Origin: Heterohyrax brucei
Lineage: Eukaryota; Chordata; Mammalia; Hyracoidea; Procaviidae
Direction: 5' to 3'
Assembly: GCA_028571685.1 (NCBI GenBank)
Contig: CM053142.1
Location: 129,076,796 to 129,140,795 of the forward strand
DNA: 64,000 bases
Below are positions 10,495-21,012 of this stretch, piece by piece. The notes below the pieces were generated by a model, which worked only from the letters and a program-made list of their open reading frames with translations, searched no databases and had not been told where the DNA came from. Positions within the stretch are counted from its first letter, which is position 1. The number at the start of each line of letters is the position of its first letter. The translations under genes were made by a program, and so were the position numbers.

Positions 10495-10690
10495 TTGATT
10501 CCAGGACATCACCATGATTGCTCTGACATTATCCCAAGTTGAATGACTCATACACAGCACTGTGCTTCATACGGTTTTCAAGGGCCCCTTTTCAGAATCA
10601 GATCAACAGGCCTTTTTCCCAAGGTGATGGATTCAAACTTCCAGCCTTATAGTTAGCAGCCAAGTATTAACTATTTGCACTACCTACAGA
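10495..10690 (-). mobile_element. AfroSINE-related SINE, alternate subfamily, minus strand
   Basis: 'acggttttcaagggcccctttt', 'aacaggcctttttcccaaggtgatgg', 'aacttccagccttatagttagcagccaag' and 'ttaactatttgcactac' follow the alternate SINE body seen at 9428 and 28530. The tail half is poorly preserved. Confidence 0.55.
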
Positions 10691-11304
10691 CTCATCTTTT
10701 GAGTAACAAGATGCTTCTTTTTTGGCCTGTGAAGCGGCTACACTAAGCTGACGGAGCTGTCTCTGAGGGCTGACTATTATACATAGACTGACCATGTCCA
10801 TTTCTCTCCACCAGTACAGATAACAGGGCATCCAGGATAATATTAGTGGCAGGACTATTGGCTGATGTATCTCTACCCTATCAGGACAAGTTGTTATGTG
10901 AACTTCAAGGTTAACAGTCAAAAAAATAAAAAGCTCCTTAAGGAACTACTGGTTTTACAGTATTTTAGAGTGCAGTACTATACAATAAAAAGCCAGTGTA
11001 AGACATAAATTTATAAATCACTAACATTTAATACTTTGTATTAGGAAAAAAAAGTGCCATACCCTCCACTTTAGTGTTAACAGAGTATTTATAAATATAT
11101 AGGCAGTTCACACAGCCCAATTTTCCACAGAAAGCATAATCATCCAGTTACCACACAGTGCCATCTGCTGTTCAGCTGCTGATCTGCAGCAGAAAAGATA
11201 CAATTTTCTGCAGCTCTTCACTAAGATTTATGTAGACTAAGGCATACTACTAACCTTCTGCACTAACTTATTCTGGGAGAAAAAATACTTTACAGCATCT
11301 TTTG
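10691..11304. other. Unassigned non-coding sequence
   Basis: No repeat or gene recognised. The 84-codon minus-strand frame at 10667-10921 begins in unique sequence, has no recognisable domain and ends in the SINE at its left. Confidence 0.4.
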
Positions 11305-11475
11305 AAGCCCTGGAAACCATGGTGGCATAGTGATTAAGTGCTAAGTCTGCTAACCAAGAGCTCAGTAGTTCAAATCCACTAAGTGCTCCTTGGAAACTGC
11401 GGAGCAGTTCTACTTCATCCTATAGGGTTGCTATGAGTCAGAATCAACTTGACAGCAGTGGGTTTGGTTTTTACT
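11305..11475 (+). mobile_element. AfroSINE
   Basis: Head 'ccctggaaaccatggtggcatagtgatt', B-box 'agtagttcaaatccact', body 'tccttggaaactgcggagcag', tail 'ctatgagtcagaatcaacttgacagcag', ending 'gggtttggttttta'. The next copy follows immediately in the same direction. Confidence 0.85.
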
Positions 11476-11640
11476 GAAGCCCTAGTGGCACAGTGGTTAA
11501 GAAATCAGCTGCTAATCAGAAGGTCAACAGCTGGAATCCAGCAGCTTCTCCTTGGAAGCCCTAGGGGGCACTTCTACTCTGTCCTACAGGGTCACTAGGA
11601 GTTGGAACTAGACGCCATGGCAATGCACTTGGTTTATTCT
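11476..11640 (+). mobile_element. AfroSINE
   Basis: 'gaagccctagtggcacagtggtt' (A-box), 'caacagctggaatccagc' (degraded B-box), 'tcctacagggtcacta', then 'gttggaactagacgccatggcaatg' in place of the intact hairpin. Abuts the preceding copy. Confidence 0.85.
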
Positions 11641-12629
11641 ATTTTGCTAAAAAAAGTAGAGTTTTATAGAGATATGTAGCAGGGCACTAAGTGCTGTTGA
11701 ACATGGAATTCCCACATGACCATGAAAAAGAAAGAACCGTTTCTTTCTCAAAAAAAGGGGAGAAATGAGAGAAAAGAAAAAAAAACCCCTAGCTTTCTGG
11801 ACCTTACTGGTGTTTACATGAACTTTCACCAATAAAATATCAGCGCACACTATTCTGTAGCTCTCCTCACAAACAAGAAATAGATGTACCCTAGCAGAAA
11901 ATACAGACTTCTAATCCATCTCACTCAGGCATGCAAGTTCTCTTGAAGCCTATAATTGGGCAAACTTCTTTCATGAAAATGGCAAGGAAGGAGCAAGTGG
12001 AAAAGATGCCAGTCTTACACAAGCACTTCTTACTAACATATTTCGAGGAAAAGGCAACTTTCTCTGTCATGTAGTGTACAATTTTGAAATAACTGAACAA
12101 TTTTCCAACCTGAATCAGCATTTGATCCAGTTCCCAGAGTTGATCACTTAGGTCTCAGATAGCCTAAGTTTTATAAATTAAGGAGATGTGTGGGATTAAC
12201 AGGACATATTAATGATAATGATTAGGGCTATGAATTACCTACTTTGAGACGTTAAAAAAATATCCGTAACTAGGCCCTTTTAAGCAATTTTCTACAGAGG
12301 CTCTCCCAGGGCTTTACACTTTACTGGCATTCACTCAATGGCCCTCCAAGTGGCCCGACTGAGGTTTTCCTATGAGTCAGAAGTGGAAAATATGAATAAA
12401 ATATGGATCAATAAAGTATCTTATAGGTACTTTACAGGAACATTAAGTGAATTGCCTTAGGTCACAAAGTCCTAATGGCAAGGAAAAAAAAAGAATGTGG
12501 GATTCCCAGACTCAGGCTTAAAACACCTAAAGCACTTTCTCCTGTGGAATATTTCTTGGAGCCAACCCCATAATTAATTTAAACAGCTTTCTAGAGCACA
12601 TTAATTATGAAAGCTATCTGTACACTGGG
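11641..12629. other. Unassigned; weak MIR-like patch
   Basis: Positions about 12430-12490 ('aggaacattaagtgaattgccttaggtcacaaagtc') resemble the reverse of a MIR ('aactgcccaaggtcacacagc'). The rest is unassigned. Confidence 0.35.
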
Positions 12630-12631
12630 CC

Positions 12632-12960
12632 GTGCTGAAGGAAGAAAATGGCTTCCTTGCTACTGCTAAACGGGGCTGTTTTCTCCTTTTAGTGGAACCA
12701 ACATGCTCTCAAAGACTCTTGAAAGGCTACAGAAGCAATACCAAGAGAGTTGGGAACAGAGATGTGGAAGAGAGACACAGTTATGTGCAGGAAATATGTT
12801 CTGAACAGACAGAAAAGCAAGAGAGATGCTGTGAGAAATATATACTTGGTGCATTCAAGGAACAGCTAGGAGGCAGGTGTATACCAGTGGGAATCAAGGG
12901 AATAGCCTTAGTCATCAGTCAGCTGTCTTGTCTCACTGTATAGAGTCTTCTTAGTTGCCT
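12632..12960 (+). mobile_element. Ancient LINE 3'-region fragment
   Basis: 'gctgtgagaaatatatacttggtgcattcaaggaacagctaggaggcaggtgt' parallels 22670-22740 ('gttgtgagacgtgtgtgctggg...aaggaatggctaggaagtcaggtgt'). This is the familiar mammalian L1M/L2-type 3' region; I cannot fix the subfamily by eye. Confidence 0.5.
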
Positions 12961-13430
12961 TACAAAACTGACCTTCCTTTCGAACTGCCAAGAATCCCCC
13001 TGGAAGCCTTCAGCACCCTCCTAAGGAAGTTTCCCAAATGTAAATTCTCATAAACTGCCTGTGCTGACCCCATGTGTCTGTCACTTTATTGTAACTACGT
13101 GGGCTTCTGTGCTGCTGTAATGCTAGAAGCTAGCTACGTCACAGGTATTTAGACAACAGCAGGGTCATTCATGGTGGACAGGTTTCAGCTGAGCTTCCAG
13201 ACTCTAAAACAGACTAAGAAGAAGGACCACTGGTCTACTGCCAAAGAAATTAGTCAGTGAAAACCTCATGCACAGAAGCAGAATACTACCAGATATAGGG
13301 CTGGAAGATGAGTCCCTCAGGTCAGAAGGCACTCAAATACAACTGAGGAAGAGCAGTCTCCTCAAAGTAAAACTGACCTTAACGACACAGATGGAGTCAG
13401 GCTTTGGGGACCTTCATTTACTAACATGGC

Positions 13431-13697
13431 ATGACCCCAAATGAGAAGAGCTGCAGACATCCATTAATAATCAGGACATGGTACATACAAAGTATGAATC
13501 TAGGAAGATTAAAAATTGTCAAAACTGAAATGGAAGACAAAAATGTCAGTATCCTAGCCATTAGTGAGCTGAAATGGACTGGCAGTTTGGCCATTTCCAA
13601 TCAGACAATCTTATGGTCTACTGTGCCAGCAATGACAACTTTAAAAGGAATGGTGCTGCAGTCATCATCAAAAAGAGTATTTCAAGGACTATCCTGA
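13431..13697 (+). pseudogene. RTE LINE endonuclease-domain fragment (broken ORF)
   Basis: This 88-residue frame holds the N-terminal half of an AP-like endonuclease. Visible are 'IRTWYIQSMNLGRLKIV' and 'ILAISELKWTG', the family's E-containing motif. It is cut by a stop before the rest of the catalytic domain. Other endonuclease pieces follow in other frames up to 14.1 kb. In the family this domain nicks the target DNA to prime reverse transcription. It cannot act here. Confidence 0.75.
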
Positions 13698-14088
13698 AGT
13701 AAAATGCTGTCAGTGACAGGACAGTGACTGAAGATTTTTACCAGCTTATATGTTCTGAAATTGATCATACATACAATCAGGATGCATTGGTAATTACTGG
13801 TAATTGGAATACAAAACTTGGAAACAAAACAGAACAAGTAGTTAGAAAATACAGCCTTGGTGATGGAAAAGAACAGACCACCAACTAGTCATATGCAAGG
13901 TCAAGCTGAAGCTGAAGAAAATTAGAACAAGTGCATGAGAGCCAAAGTATGACCTTGAGTATATCCCACCTGAATTTAGAGACCATCTCAAGAACAGATG
14001 TGATGTACTGAACACTAATGACTGAAGACCAGACCAATCCTGGTATAACATCAAGGATATCACACATGAAAAAAGCAAAAGGTCATTT

Positions 14089-14102
14089 AAAAACCAGGAA
14101 AG
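14089..14102. repeat. L1 target-site duplication, 5' copy
   Basis: AAAAACCAGGAAAG, preceded by TTT. This fits the L1 endonuclease preference (TT|AAAA on this strand). The same 14 bases recur at 19747-19760. Confidence 0.9.
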
Positions 14103-15104
14103 GGGGGGCGGAGTCAAGATGGCGGACTAAGGACACGTCTCTTTCTATCTCTCTGGAAACCAAGATCTGAATTGACAATCAAACAGAGCCTTCTGAGCAC
14201 CTAATCAGCCTCAGGACACGGCACAGAGCTGTTAATTGGGACTTTATACCATTCAGTGAAAAATCTCCTCTCTTTCGCTGACTCCCGCTCCTGGCTAGCC
14301 CCGGCTCTCACGGACGGAAGGTAAACGCACCATTTTGACTTTTTTTTTCCTCGGTCTCGGCTGGCGGGCGGAGCTGGGCCTTGCCCGGCAGCTGGACTCA
14401 GACACGCTGCTGGGGGGATAGGCAGGCGAAATTCCCATGTTCTGAGAGCCAGGCTTGGGACTCTGTTAATCTAGACACTTTGAGCCTTTCGTTTTGTAGC
14501 TGCCTCAGTGGGGTTTGTGCGGAACTCCGTGGTCACAGTGTGGGACGCCATGTCGGTGCCGAGATTTTAGCGGGACCTCGTTCTTAGCCTGGGAGCCAGC
14601 GCCTGCAAACAGGACAGCGCTTCTCCATCGGAAAAGTAGTGATTTTGCATAGTGCTGCCTACATTGGGGGCCCTGCAACAGAAGCAGAGGAGTCGCTGCC
14701 TCTGGGCACCTTTAGCTCCCCTGTCTGCTGCCTGTGTGGAGGACGCCATCTTGGGTACAGTGGCCGCAGCTGGACCTAATTCTTAGCTTGGGAGCCAGAC
14801 CCTGCCCACAGGAGAGCGCTTTTCTATCACAAAACCAGTACTCGACGCAGTGTTGGCTAAGGCTAGGCCCTGTCAGCAGAGGCCACCAGGGCACTAGCAG
14901 TGCTGTATTCTGAACCAGTTTGTTATCATCTGGGGTTGGATACAGTGGCGCTTACTTTGTCAGATGGGAAGAGGGACCTCTACACCTGAAAACCTAACTG
15001 ACTTGTGAACTGGTCAGATACCTTTTGCTTTACATTTGAAGACAGCCTAGAGAAACATTTGCAATCCATCCTCACAGTACCTCTTCCAGCCTCTATATAC
15101 TCAC
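14103..15104 (+). promoter_or_regulatory. L1 5' UTR and internal promoter
   Basis: The start carries CAAGATGGC (14115-14123), the YY1-site context known from L1 promoters. The region is richer in G+C and CpG than its flanks. Two related units of about 198 bp are visible, beginning at 14543 and 14741. Each opens with GGACGCCAT and later has 'ttcttagc(c/t)tgggagccag' (14581 and 14780). The second carries GCCATCTTG, an inverted YY1-like core. Confidence 0.75.
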
Positions 15105-15941
15105 ATGGGACCCAAAAAGCAACAGACAATTGTGGCATACAAGCAATCCCTCATGGCTTCAGAAGGCTCCCAAACAAAGCAACCAAGGAGTTTTCCAGAT
15201 GAAGAAACTTTTATGAAAGCATCAGGAAGTGAATACAAACTGATTATATACAGGGCCCTTCTAGACCTTATACAAAATGCAGCAGAACAAAATGAAAAAT
15301 TAAGCAAGTTGTTCGATCTGATGCAACACCAGTACTCTGAAATCCAACAGATCAAGAAGAAAATCAAAGACATAGAAGCTTCCATGCAAAGCCAAGAAAG
15401 CAGAATGGAACAAATGGAAAAAAGAATTTCTGACTTGGAAGACAGAGCTACTGATGCCAGTGTCTATGAGCAGAAATCAGAAAAAAGAAACAAGAAAAAT
15501 GAAGAAACATTAAGAAGCATGTGGGACTCTATTAAGAGGAACAACCTTCGATTAATTGGAGTCCCTGAACAGGGTGAGACATCTGAGAACACAGAGAATA
15601 TTGTTGCTGAGCTGCTGAAAGAAAACTTCCCAGAAATCATGAAGGAAGAGAATATAGACATCTCAGATGCATATCGTATGCCACCCAATATAGATCTCAA
15701 AAGAACGACTCCAAGGCATATTATAATCAAGCTTAACAAAATGAAACATAAGCAGCAACTCTTAAAGGCAGCAAGACTCAAGGCAAAGCTAACATTGAGA
15801 GGGAAACCCTGTAGGCTCTCGTCAGATTTCTCAGCAGAAACCATGCTGGCACGGAGACAGTGGCACGACACATTCAAAGTCTTGAAGGAGAAGAACTTCC
15901 AAAAGAATTATATATCCTCCAAAACTGTCTTTCAAACATGA
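15105..15941 (+). pseudogene. L1 ORF1 (RNA-binding chaperone), frameshifted near the C-terminus
   Basis: The start MGPKKQQ is the first ATG after the 5' UTR. Residues about 50-115 form a Leu/Ile-rich coiled coil ('LSKLFDLMQHQYSEIQQIKKKIKDI' region), the trimerisation segment. Residues about 145-235 are the RRM ('NNLRLIGVPE', 'TPRHIIIKL'), and 236-278 begin the C-terminal domain ('LSSDFSAETMLARRQW'). ORF1p coats L1 RNA and is needed for retrotransposition. The frame ends at 278 residues, against about 338 in the human protein, because of one extra A in the run at 15921-15924. The usual C-terminal sequence ('LRDFVKTKP', 'LQEILKEVL') follows in the next frame to about 16062. A 137-codon antisense frame here is a shadow. 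Confidence 0.9.
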
Positions 15942-16062
15942 AAATGAAATTAAGACATTTCCAGATAAACAGAAACTCAGAGACTTTGTAAAAACCAAAC
16001 CCAAACTACAAGAAATACTGAAAGAAGTTCTTGGCTTTGGCTTAGAAGAACGAAACCAGTAA
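15942..16062 (+). pseudogene. Out-of-frame C-terminus of L1 ORF1
   Basis: Shifted by one base, the sequence reads the typical ORF1p C-terminal domain ('KLRDFVKTKPKLQEILKEVL') and ends at TAA near 16062. This shows the frameshift is recent or a read error. Confidence 0.75.
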
Positions 16063-16478
16063 CTTTATATTTTAGAACGACACACTACTCAATACTCATT
16101 TAGGGAAGGCTCCAAAGTAAATCACAGCTTTGATTTGGAAAGAAGCAATCCAGTGATCATCATGAAAACTACGGTGTCATCATAATAAAAGAGGAATGTA
16201 CTACAGTCGTTATAGTCCTTCCAGATGGAGAGGAAGATGACCAGACTGGTAGTAATTAAAATTGGGTTTATAAATAGTTTCTTAAGGGGGTTCATAGGGG
16301 CAGCTGTAAAGCACAACAAAGATGTATCATATCATTTCAAGAAATCTAACACACGAGTCTCAACAACTATAAAACCAGCTCTGAAAAAGGTGAAAAATCA
16401 ACTCACAAAAAAGAGTGTCCCAGAACAGACTAATAAGAGCAACAGAGAAAACATCAACATAAAAATAAACATATCACA
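16063..16478 (+). other. L1 inter-ORF spacer
   Basis: About 415 bp between the ORF1 stop and the ORF2 start, longer than the roughly 60-bp human spacer. It holds only short frames, one of 88 codons (16225-16491), with no recognisable domain. Confidence 0.6.
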
Positions 16479-17582
16479 ATGGCAGCAGTGAACACATACC
16501 TATCAATAATTACATTGAATGTGAATGGACTGAATGCCCCAGTAAAGAGACACCGAGTGTCATCTTGGATCAAAAGACACGACCCATCCATATGTTGTCT
16601 ACAAGAAACTCACTTGAGACCTAAAGACAGGAACAAACAAAAAATTAAAGGTTGGAAGAATATATATCAAGCTAACAATGAACAAAGAAGAGCAGGGGTG
16701 GCAATTCTAATCTCAGACAAAATCAATTTTAATGTCAAATCCACCATCGTGGACAAAGATGGACACTATTTATTGCTGAAAGGTTCAGTACACAAGCAAG
16801 ACTTAACTATATTAAACATTTATGCACCTAATGTCAGAGCACCTAAATATGTCGAAGAAACACTGACTATGCTAAAAAGAGAGTTAGATGACTCCACAAT
16901 AATAGTGGGAGACTTTAACACTCCACTCTCATTACTAGACAGATCATCTAGAAAAAAGCTCAGTAAAGATACAGAAGACCTCATTGACACAATTATCCAA
17001 CTAAACCTCATTGATATATACAGAACTTTCCACCCATCAGCCGACAACTACACCTTCTTCTCCAGTGCACATGGAACATTCTCCAGAATTGACCATGTGA
17101 TAGGCCATGATGCAATGCTCAACAAAATCCATACCATTGAATTATTGCAAAGCATCTTCTCAGATCATAAAGCCATCAAAGTTGAAATCAATAGCAGAAA
17201 AAACAGAGATAGAAAGTGGAACTCTTGGAAACTGAACAACATCTTGCTCAAAAAAACATGGGTTATAGAGGAAATCAGGGATCAATTAAAGAAATTCATG
17301 GATTCCAATGAGAACGAAAACACTTCCTACCAGAACCTATGGGATACAGCCAAAGCAGTGTTCAGAGGTCTGTTTATCTCCATAAATGCACACATCGGGA
17401 AGGAAGAAAGAAACCAAATCAAGGAACTAACTCTACAGCTTAAACAAGTAGAAAGAGAACAAAAGAGGAACCCCTCGGGCACTGGAAGAAAGGAGATCAT
17501 AAAGATTAGAGCAGAGCTAAATGAATTAGAGAATAGAAAAACAATTGAAAAAATCGAAAAGACCAAAAGCTGGTTTTTTTGA
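16479..17582 (+). pseudogene. L1 ORF2, endonuclease part, ended by a frameshift
   Basis: Starts MAAVNTYLSI, which gives numbering equal to human ORF2p. The catalytic and binding residues of the AP-type endonuclease are all present: N14 ('LNVNG'), E43 ('LQETH'), D145 and N147 ('VGDFN'), D205 ('SRIDH'), D229 and H230 ('FSDHK'). The endonuclease nicks target DNA at TTTT/AA. The frame breaks at 'KSWFF' because the T-run at 17574-17580 has seven bases where six keep the frame. The RT part continues in the next frame, overlapping from 17545. Minus-strand frames in this region are shadows. Confidence 0.93.
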
Positions 17583-19572
17583 AAAGATCAACAAAATTGA
17601 TAAACCACTGGCTAAACTTACTAAAGAAAAGCAGGAAAGGAAACAAATAACCCAAATTAGAAATGAGAAGGGAGTTGTCACCACAGATGCAACAGAAATC
17701 AAAAACATCATAACAGAATACTATGAAAGACTGTACTCTAACAAATTTGAAAACCTAGGGGAAATGGACCAATTCCTTGACTCATACCACCTACCCAAAT
17801 TATCACAACATGAAGCAGAACAACTTAATAAACCCATCACAAAGGAAGAGATTGAAAAGGTCATCAAAACACTGCCAACCCAGAAAAGTCCGGGCCCAGA
17901 TGGCTTCACGGCAGAATTCTACCAAGCATTTAGAGAAGAGTTATCCACAATACTATTGAAACTATTTCACAGCATAGAAAGGGATGAAGTACTCCCAAAC
18001 TCATTCTATGAAGCCAGCATAACCCTGAAACCTAAGCCCGGGAAAGATCCAACAAAGACAGAGAACTACAGACCGATATCACTCATGAACTTAGATGCAA
18101 AAATCTTCAACAAAATTCTTGCCAACAGAATACAACAACATATCAAGAAAATAATCCATTACAACCAAGTAGGATTCATACCAGGGATGCAAGGCTGGTT
18201 CAACATCAGGAAAACAATTAATGTGATTAACCACATAAATAACACAAAAGACAAAGATCACCTGATTTTGTCCATTGACGCCGAAAAGGCATTTGATAAA
18301 GTCCAACACCCATTCATGCTAAAAACTCTTAGCAAAATGGGCATAGACGGCAAATTCCTCAACACAATAAGGGCCATTTATACAAAGCCAATTGCCCACA
18401 TCATCCTGAATGGAGAGAGACTGAAAGACTTTCCCCTGAGATCAGGAACTAGACAAGGATGCCCACTGTCACCTCTCCTATTCAACATTGTGCTAGAAGT
18501 TCTAGCCAGAGCAATTAGACAAGACGAACAAATAAAGGGCATCTGCATCGGCAAAGAGGAAGTTAAAATCTCCCTGTTCGCAGATGATATGATTGTATAT
18601 GCAAAGAACCCCAAGGAATCTATAAGTAAGTTACTCAAACTGATAGAAGAGTTCAGCAAAGTCTCAGGATACAAGATAAACATAAGTAAATCAGTAGGAT
18701 TCCTTTATACCAACAACGAGACTGTTAAGGAGGAAATTATCAAATCTATACCATTTGTGATAGCCCCTAAGAAGATAAAGTACCTAGGAATTAATCTAAC
18801 CAGAGAAACAACAGACCTTTACAAAGAGAACTACAAGCCCTTACTACAAGAAACTAAGAGAGACTTAGATAAATGGAAAAACCTACCCTGCTCATGGATA
18901 AGAAGACTTAACATTGTGAAAATGTCTATTTTACCCAAAGCAATTTATTTATATAATGCAATCCCAATACAAGTTCCAGCATCATTTTTTAATGAGATGG
19001 AGAAACAAATCACCAATTTTGTTTGGAAAGGGAAGAAGCCCCAGATAAGTAAGGTACTACTAAAGAAGAAGAACACACTGGGAGGCCTTTCATTACCCGA
19101 CCTTAGAACATACTACACTGCCACACTGGTCAAAACAGCCTGGTACTGGTACAAGAACAGACAGATGGATCAATGGAACAGAATTGAGACCCCAGAGATG
19201 ACACCATCTGCCTATGAACAGTTGATATTCGACAAAGGCCATAAGACATTAAACTGGGGTAAAAACAGCATCTTCAGCAAATGGTGCTGGCAAAATTGGT
19301 TATCCATCTGCAATAAACTGAATCAAGATCCATATCTTACACCTTATCCAAAAACCAACTCCAACTGGATAAAAGACCTAAATATCAAACCTAAAACGAT
19401 AAAGCTCATCAAAGAAAAGGTAGGAACAACAATGGAAGTTTTAATACACAATGAGGACAGACTCCAAAATCTGTCAAAGAAACCTCAATCAACAGAAGAG
19501 AAAGTAGATAAATGGGAACTATTAAGAATCAAACACTTTTGCTCATCGAAAGACTTTATTAATAGAATTTAA
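17545..19572 (+). pseudogene. L1 ORF2, reverse-transcriptase part, ended by an in-frame stop
   Basis: Continues ORF2 from '[15 protein letters not shown]'. The RT motifs appear in order: '[12 protein letters not shown]', '[21 protein letters not shown]', '[12 protein letters not shown]' (first catalytic Asp), '[14 protein letters not shown]', '[10 protein letters not shown]' (FADD at 18577-18588) and '[11 protein letters not shown]'. RT copies L1 RNA at the nicked target. The stop TAA (19570-19572) falls where related ORF2 proteins have 'NRVNRQPTEW'; the same frame then continues 'TPTEWEKIF' to the L1 end. Apart from that stop the frame is open over 675 codons, so the copy is not very old. 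The Cys-rich C-terminus is absent. Confidence 0.93.
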
Positions 19573-19746
19573 AGAACACCCACAGAGTGGGAAAAAATAT
19601 TTGGCAACTCTATGTCAGATCGACGCCTGATCTCCATAATCTATAAGATACTACAAAATATCAATAAGAAGAAGATAAACCATCCAATTAAGCAATGGGC
19701 AAAGGAGATGGACAGATACTTCACTAAAGAGGAGATCCAGGCAGCC
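19573..19746 (+). pseudogene. L1 ORF2 after the stop, cut by the insertion end
   Basis: In the same frame after the TAA come 'TPTEWEKIF', 'SDRRLISIIYKIL', 'NHPIKQWAKEMDRYFTKEEIQAA', the usual ORF2p sequence. It stops at 'gcagcc' (19746), where intact L1s continue into an A-rich stretch and then the Cys-rich domain. Confidence 0.85.
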
Positions 19747-19760
19747 AAAAACCAGGAAAG
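19747..19760. repeat. L1 target-site duplication, 3' copy
   Basis: AAAAACCAGGAAAG, identical to 14089-14102. There is no poly(A) beyond the five A residues that belong to the duplication itself. Confidence 0.9.
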
Positions 19761-21012
19761 ACCAAAATGGATGACAGAAAAGATTCAGAGACTTGCTCTG
19801 GAACCACAAGTAACTAAAGGAGAAGGAAGAAATGGTGAAGTAAAAAAATGAACAAAAGACTTTGAAGGGCAGCTCAAGAAAACAGAGCAAAGTATTATAA
19901 TCACAAGTGCACAGAGTTGGCAACAGAAAACTAAAATGATGAGAACACTCAGCATTTCTCAAGTTGAAAGAACCGAAGAAAAAACACAAGCCTTTAGTTG
20001 TAATAGAGAAGGATCCTACAGAGAAAATACTAAATGATATGGGAAGCATCAACAGAAGATGTAAGGCATACACAGAGTCACTGTACCAAAAAGAACTGGT
20101 CAATCAATGTTTAACCATTTCAAGAGGCAGCATATGATCAGGCACCATCAGTACTCAAGGAAGAAGTCCATGCTGCATTGAAAGCATTTTGGGGGTGGGG
20201 GGGTGGAAAAGATTCCTCGAACTGACAGATTATCAATTGAAATGCTTCAACAAATGCATATAGCACTGGAGGTCCTCATTTCATCTACATCAAGAAATTT
20301 GAATGACACCTACCTGGTCAACAGACTGGAAGAGATCCATCTTTATGCCTATACCTGGGAAAGACAATCCAGCCAAATGCAGAAATTATCAAACAATATC
20401 ATTAATGATATACAGAAGTGAAATTTTGCTAAAGATCATTCAGCAGCAGTATATTGACAAGAAAATCCAGCCAGAAATTCAAGCTGGATTCAGAAAAGGA
20501 TATGGAACCAGGGAAATCATTACTGATGTCAGATAGATCCTGACTGAAAGCAGAGAACACCAAAACAACGTTTACCTGTCTTTTATTAACTATGTCAAGG
20601 CATTCATTTGTGTGGCTCATGACTAATTATGGATAACACTGGAGAATTGGAATTCCAGAACATTGTTCTCATGAAGAATGTATACATAGATCAAGAAGTA
20701 GTCATTCAAACAGAACAGTGGGACACTGCATGGTTTAAAGTCAGGAAAGGTATGCATCAGGGTTGCATTCTTTCACCATACCTACTCAATTTGTATGCTG
20801 AGCAAATACTATGAGAAGTTGGATTATATGAAGAAGAGTGAGGCATCAGGATTGGAGGAAGACTCATCTGTAACATGCAACCTTGTTTGCTGAAAGCAGA
20901 GAAGACTTGAAGCACTCACTGATGAATACCAAAGACCACAGCCTTCAGTATGGATTACACCTCAATACCAAGAAAACAAAAATCCTCACAAATGAACCAA
21001 TAAGCAACATTA

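Larger units (their letters stand above)
13078..14102 (+). mobile_element. RTE (BovB-type) LINE, 5' part, interrupted by L1
   Basis: Begins near 'tgtctgtcactttattgtaac', followed by the RTE 5' UTR and then the endonuclease region. The frame at 13431-13697 reads 'IVKTEMEDKNVSILAISELKWTG', with the Glu of 'SELKWTG' corresponding to the AP-endonuclease motif. The frame stops repeatedly afterwards, and about 13.8-14.1 kb continues the endonuclease coding region in broken form. The rest of the element resumes at 19747 beyond the nested L1. Confidence 0.85.
14103..19746 (+). mobile_element. L1 LINE, complete 5' end, 3'-truncated inside ORF2
   Basis: A 5644-bp L1 inserted in the RTE LINE. It starts with a G-run and 'cggagtcaagatggcggact', the mammalian L1 5' start. 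It has a GC-rich 5' UTR of about 1 kb, ORF1 (15105), ORF2 (16479) and then ends abruptly at 'gatccaggcagcc' within the ORF2 C-terminal region. The Cys-rich C-terminus, the 3' UTR and the poly(A) tail are all missing. A perfect 14-bp duplication brackets it, so the 3' loss happened at insertion rather than by later deletion. ORF damage: one extra A in ORF1, one extra T and one in-frame TAA in ORF2. Confidence 0.93.

Noticed and set aside
12632-12943. 103-codon plus-strand frame with Cys and Glu residues
   Set aside because: Overlaps an ancient LINE 3'-region also seen at 22.3 kb.
15464-15877. 137-codon minus-strand frame
   Set aside because: Antisense shadow of L1 ORF1.
19651-20103. 150-codon minus-strand frame
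   Set aside because: Antisense across the L1/RTE junction; composition mirrors the A-rich sense strand.
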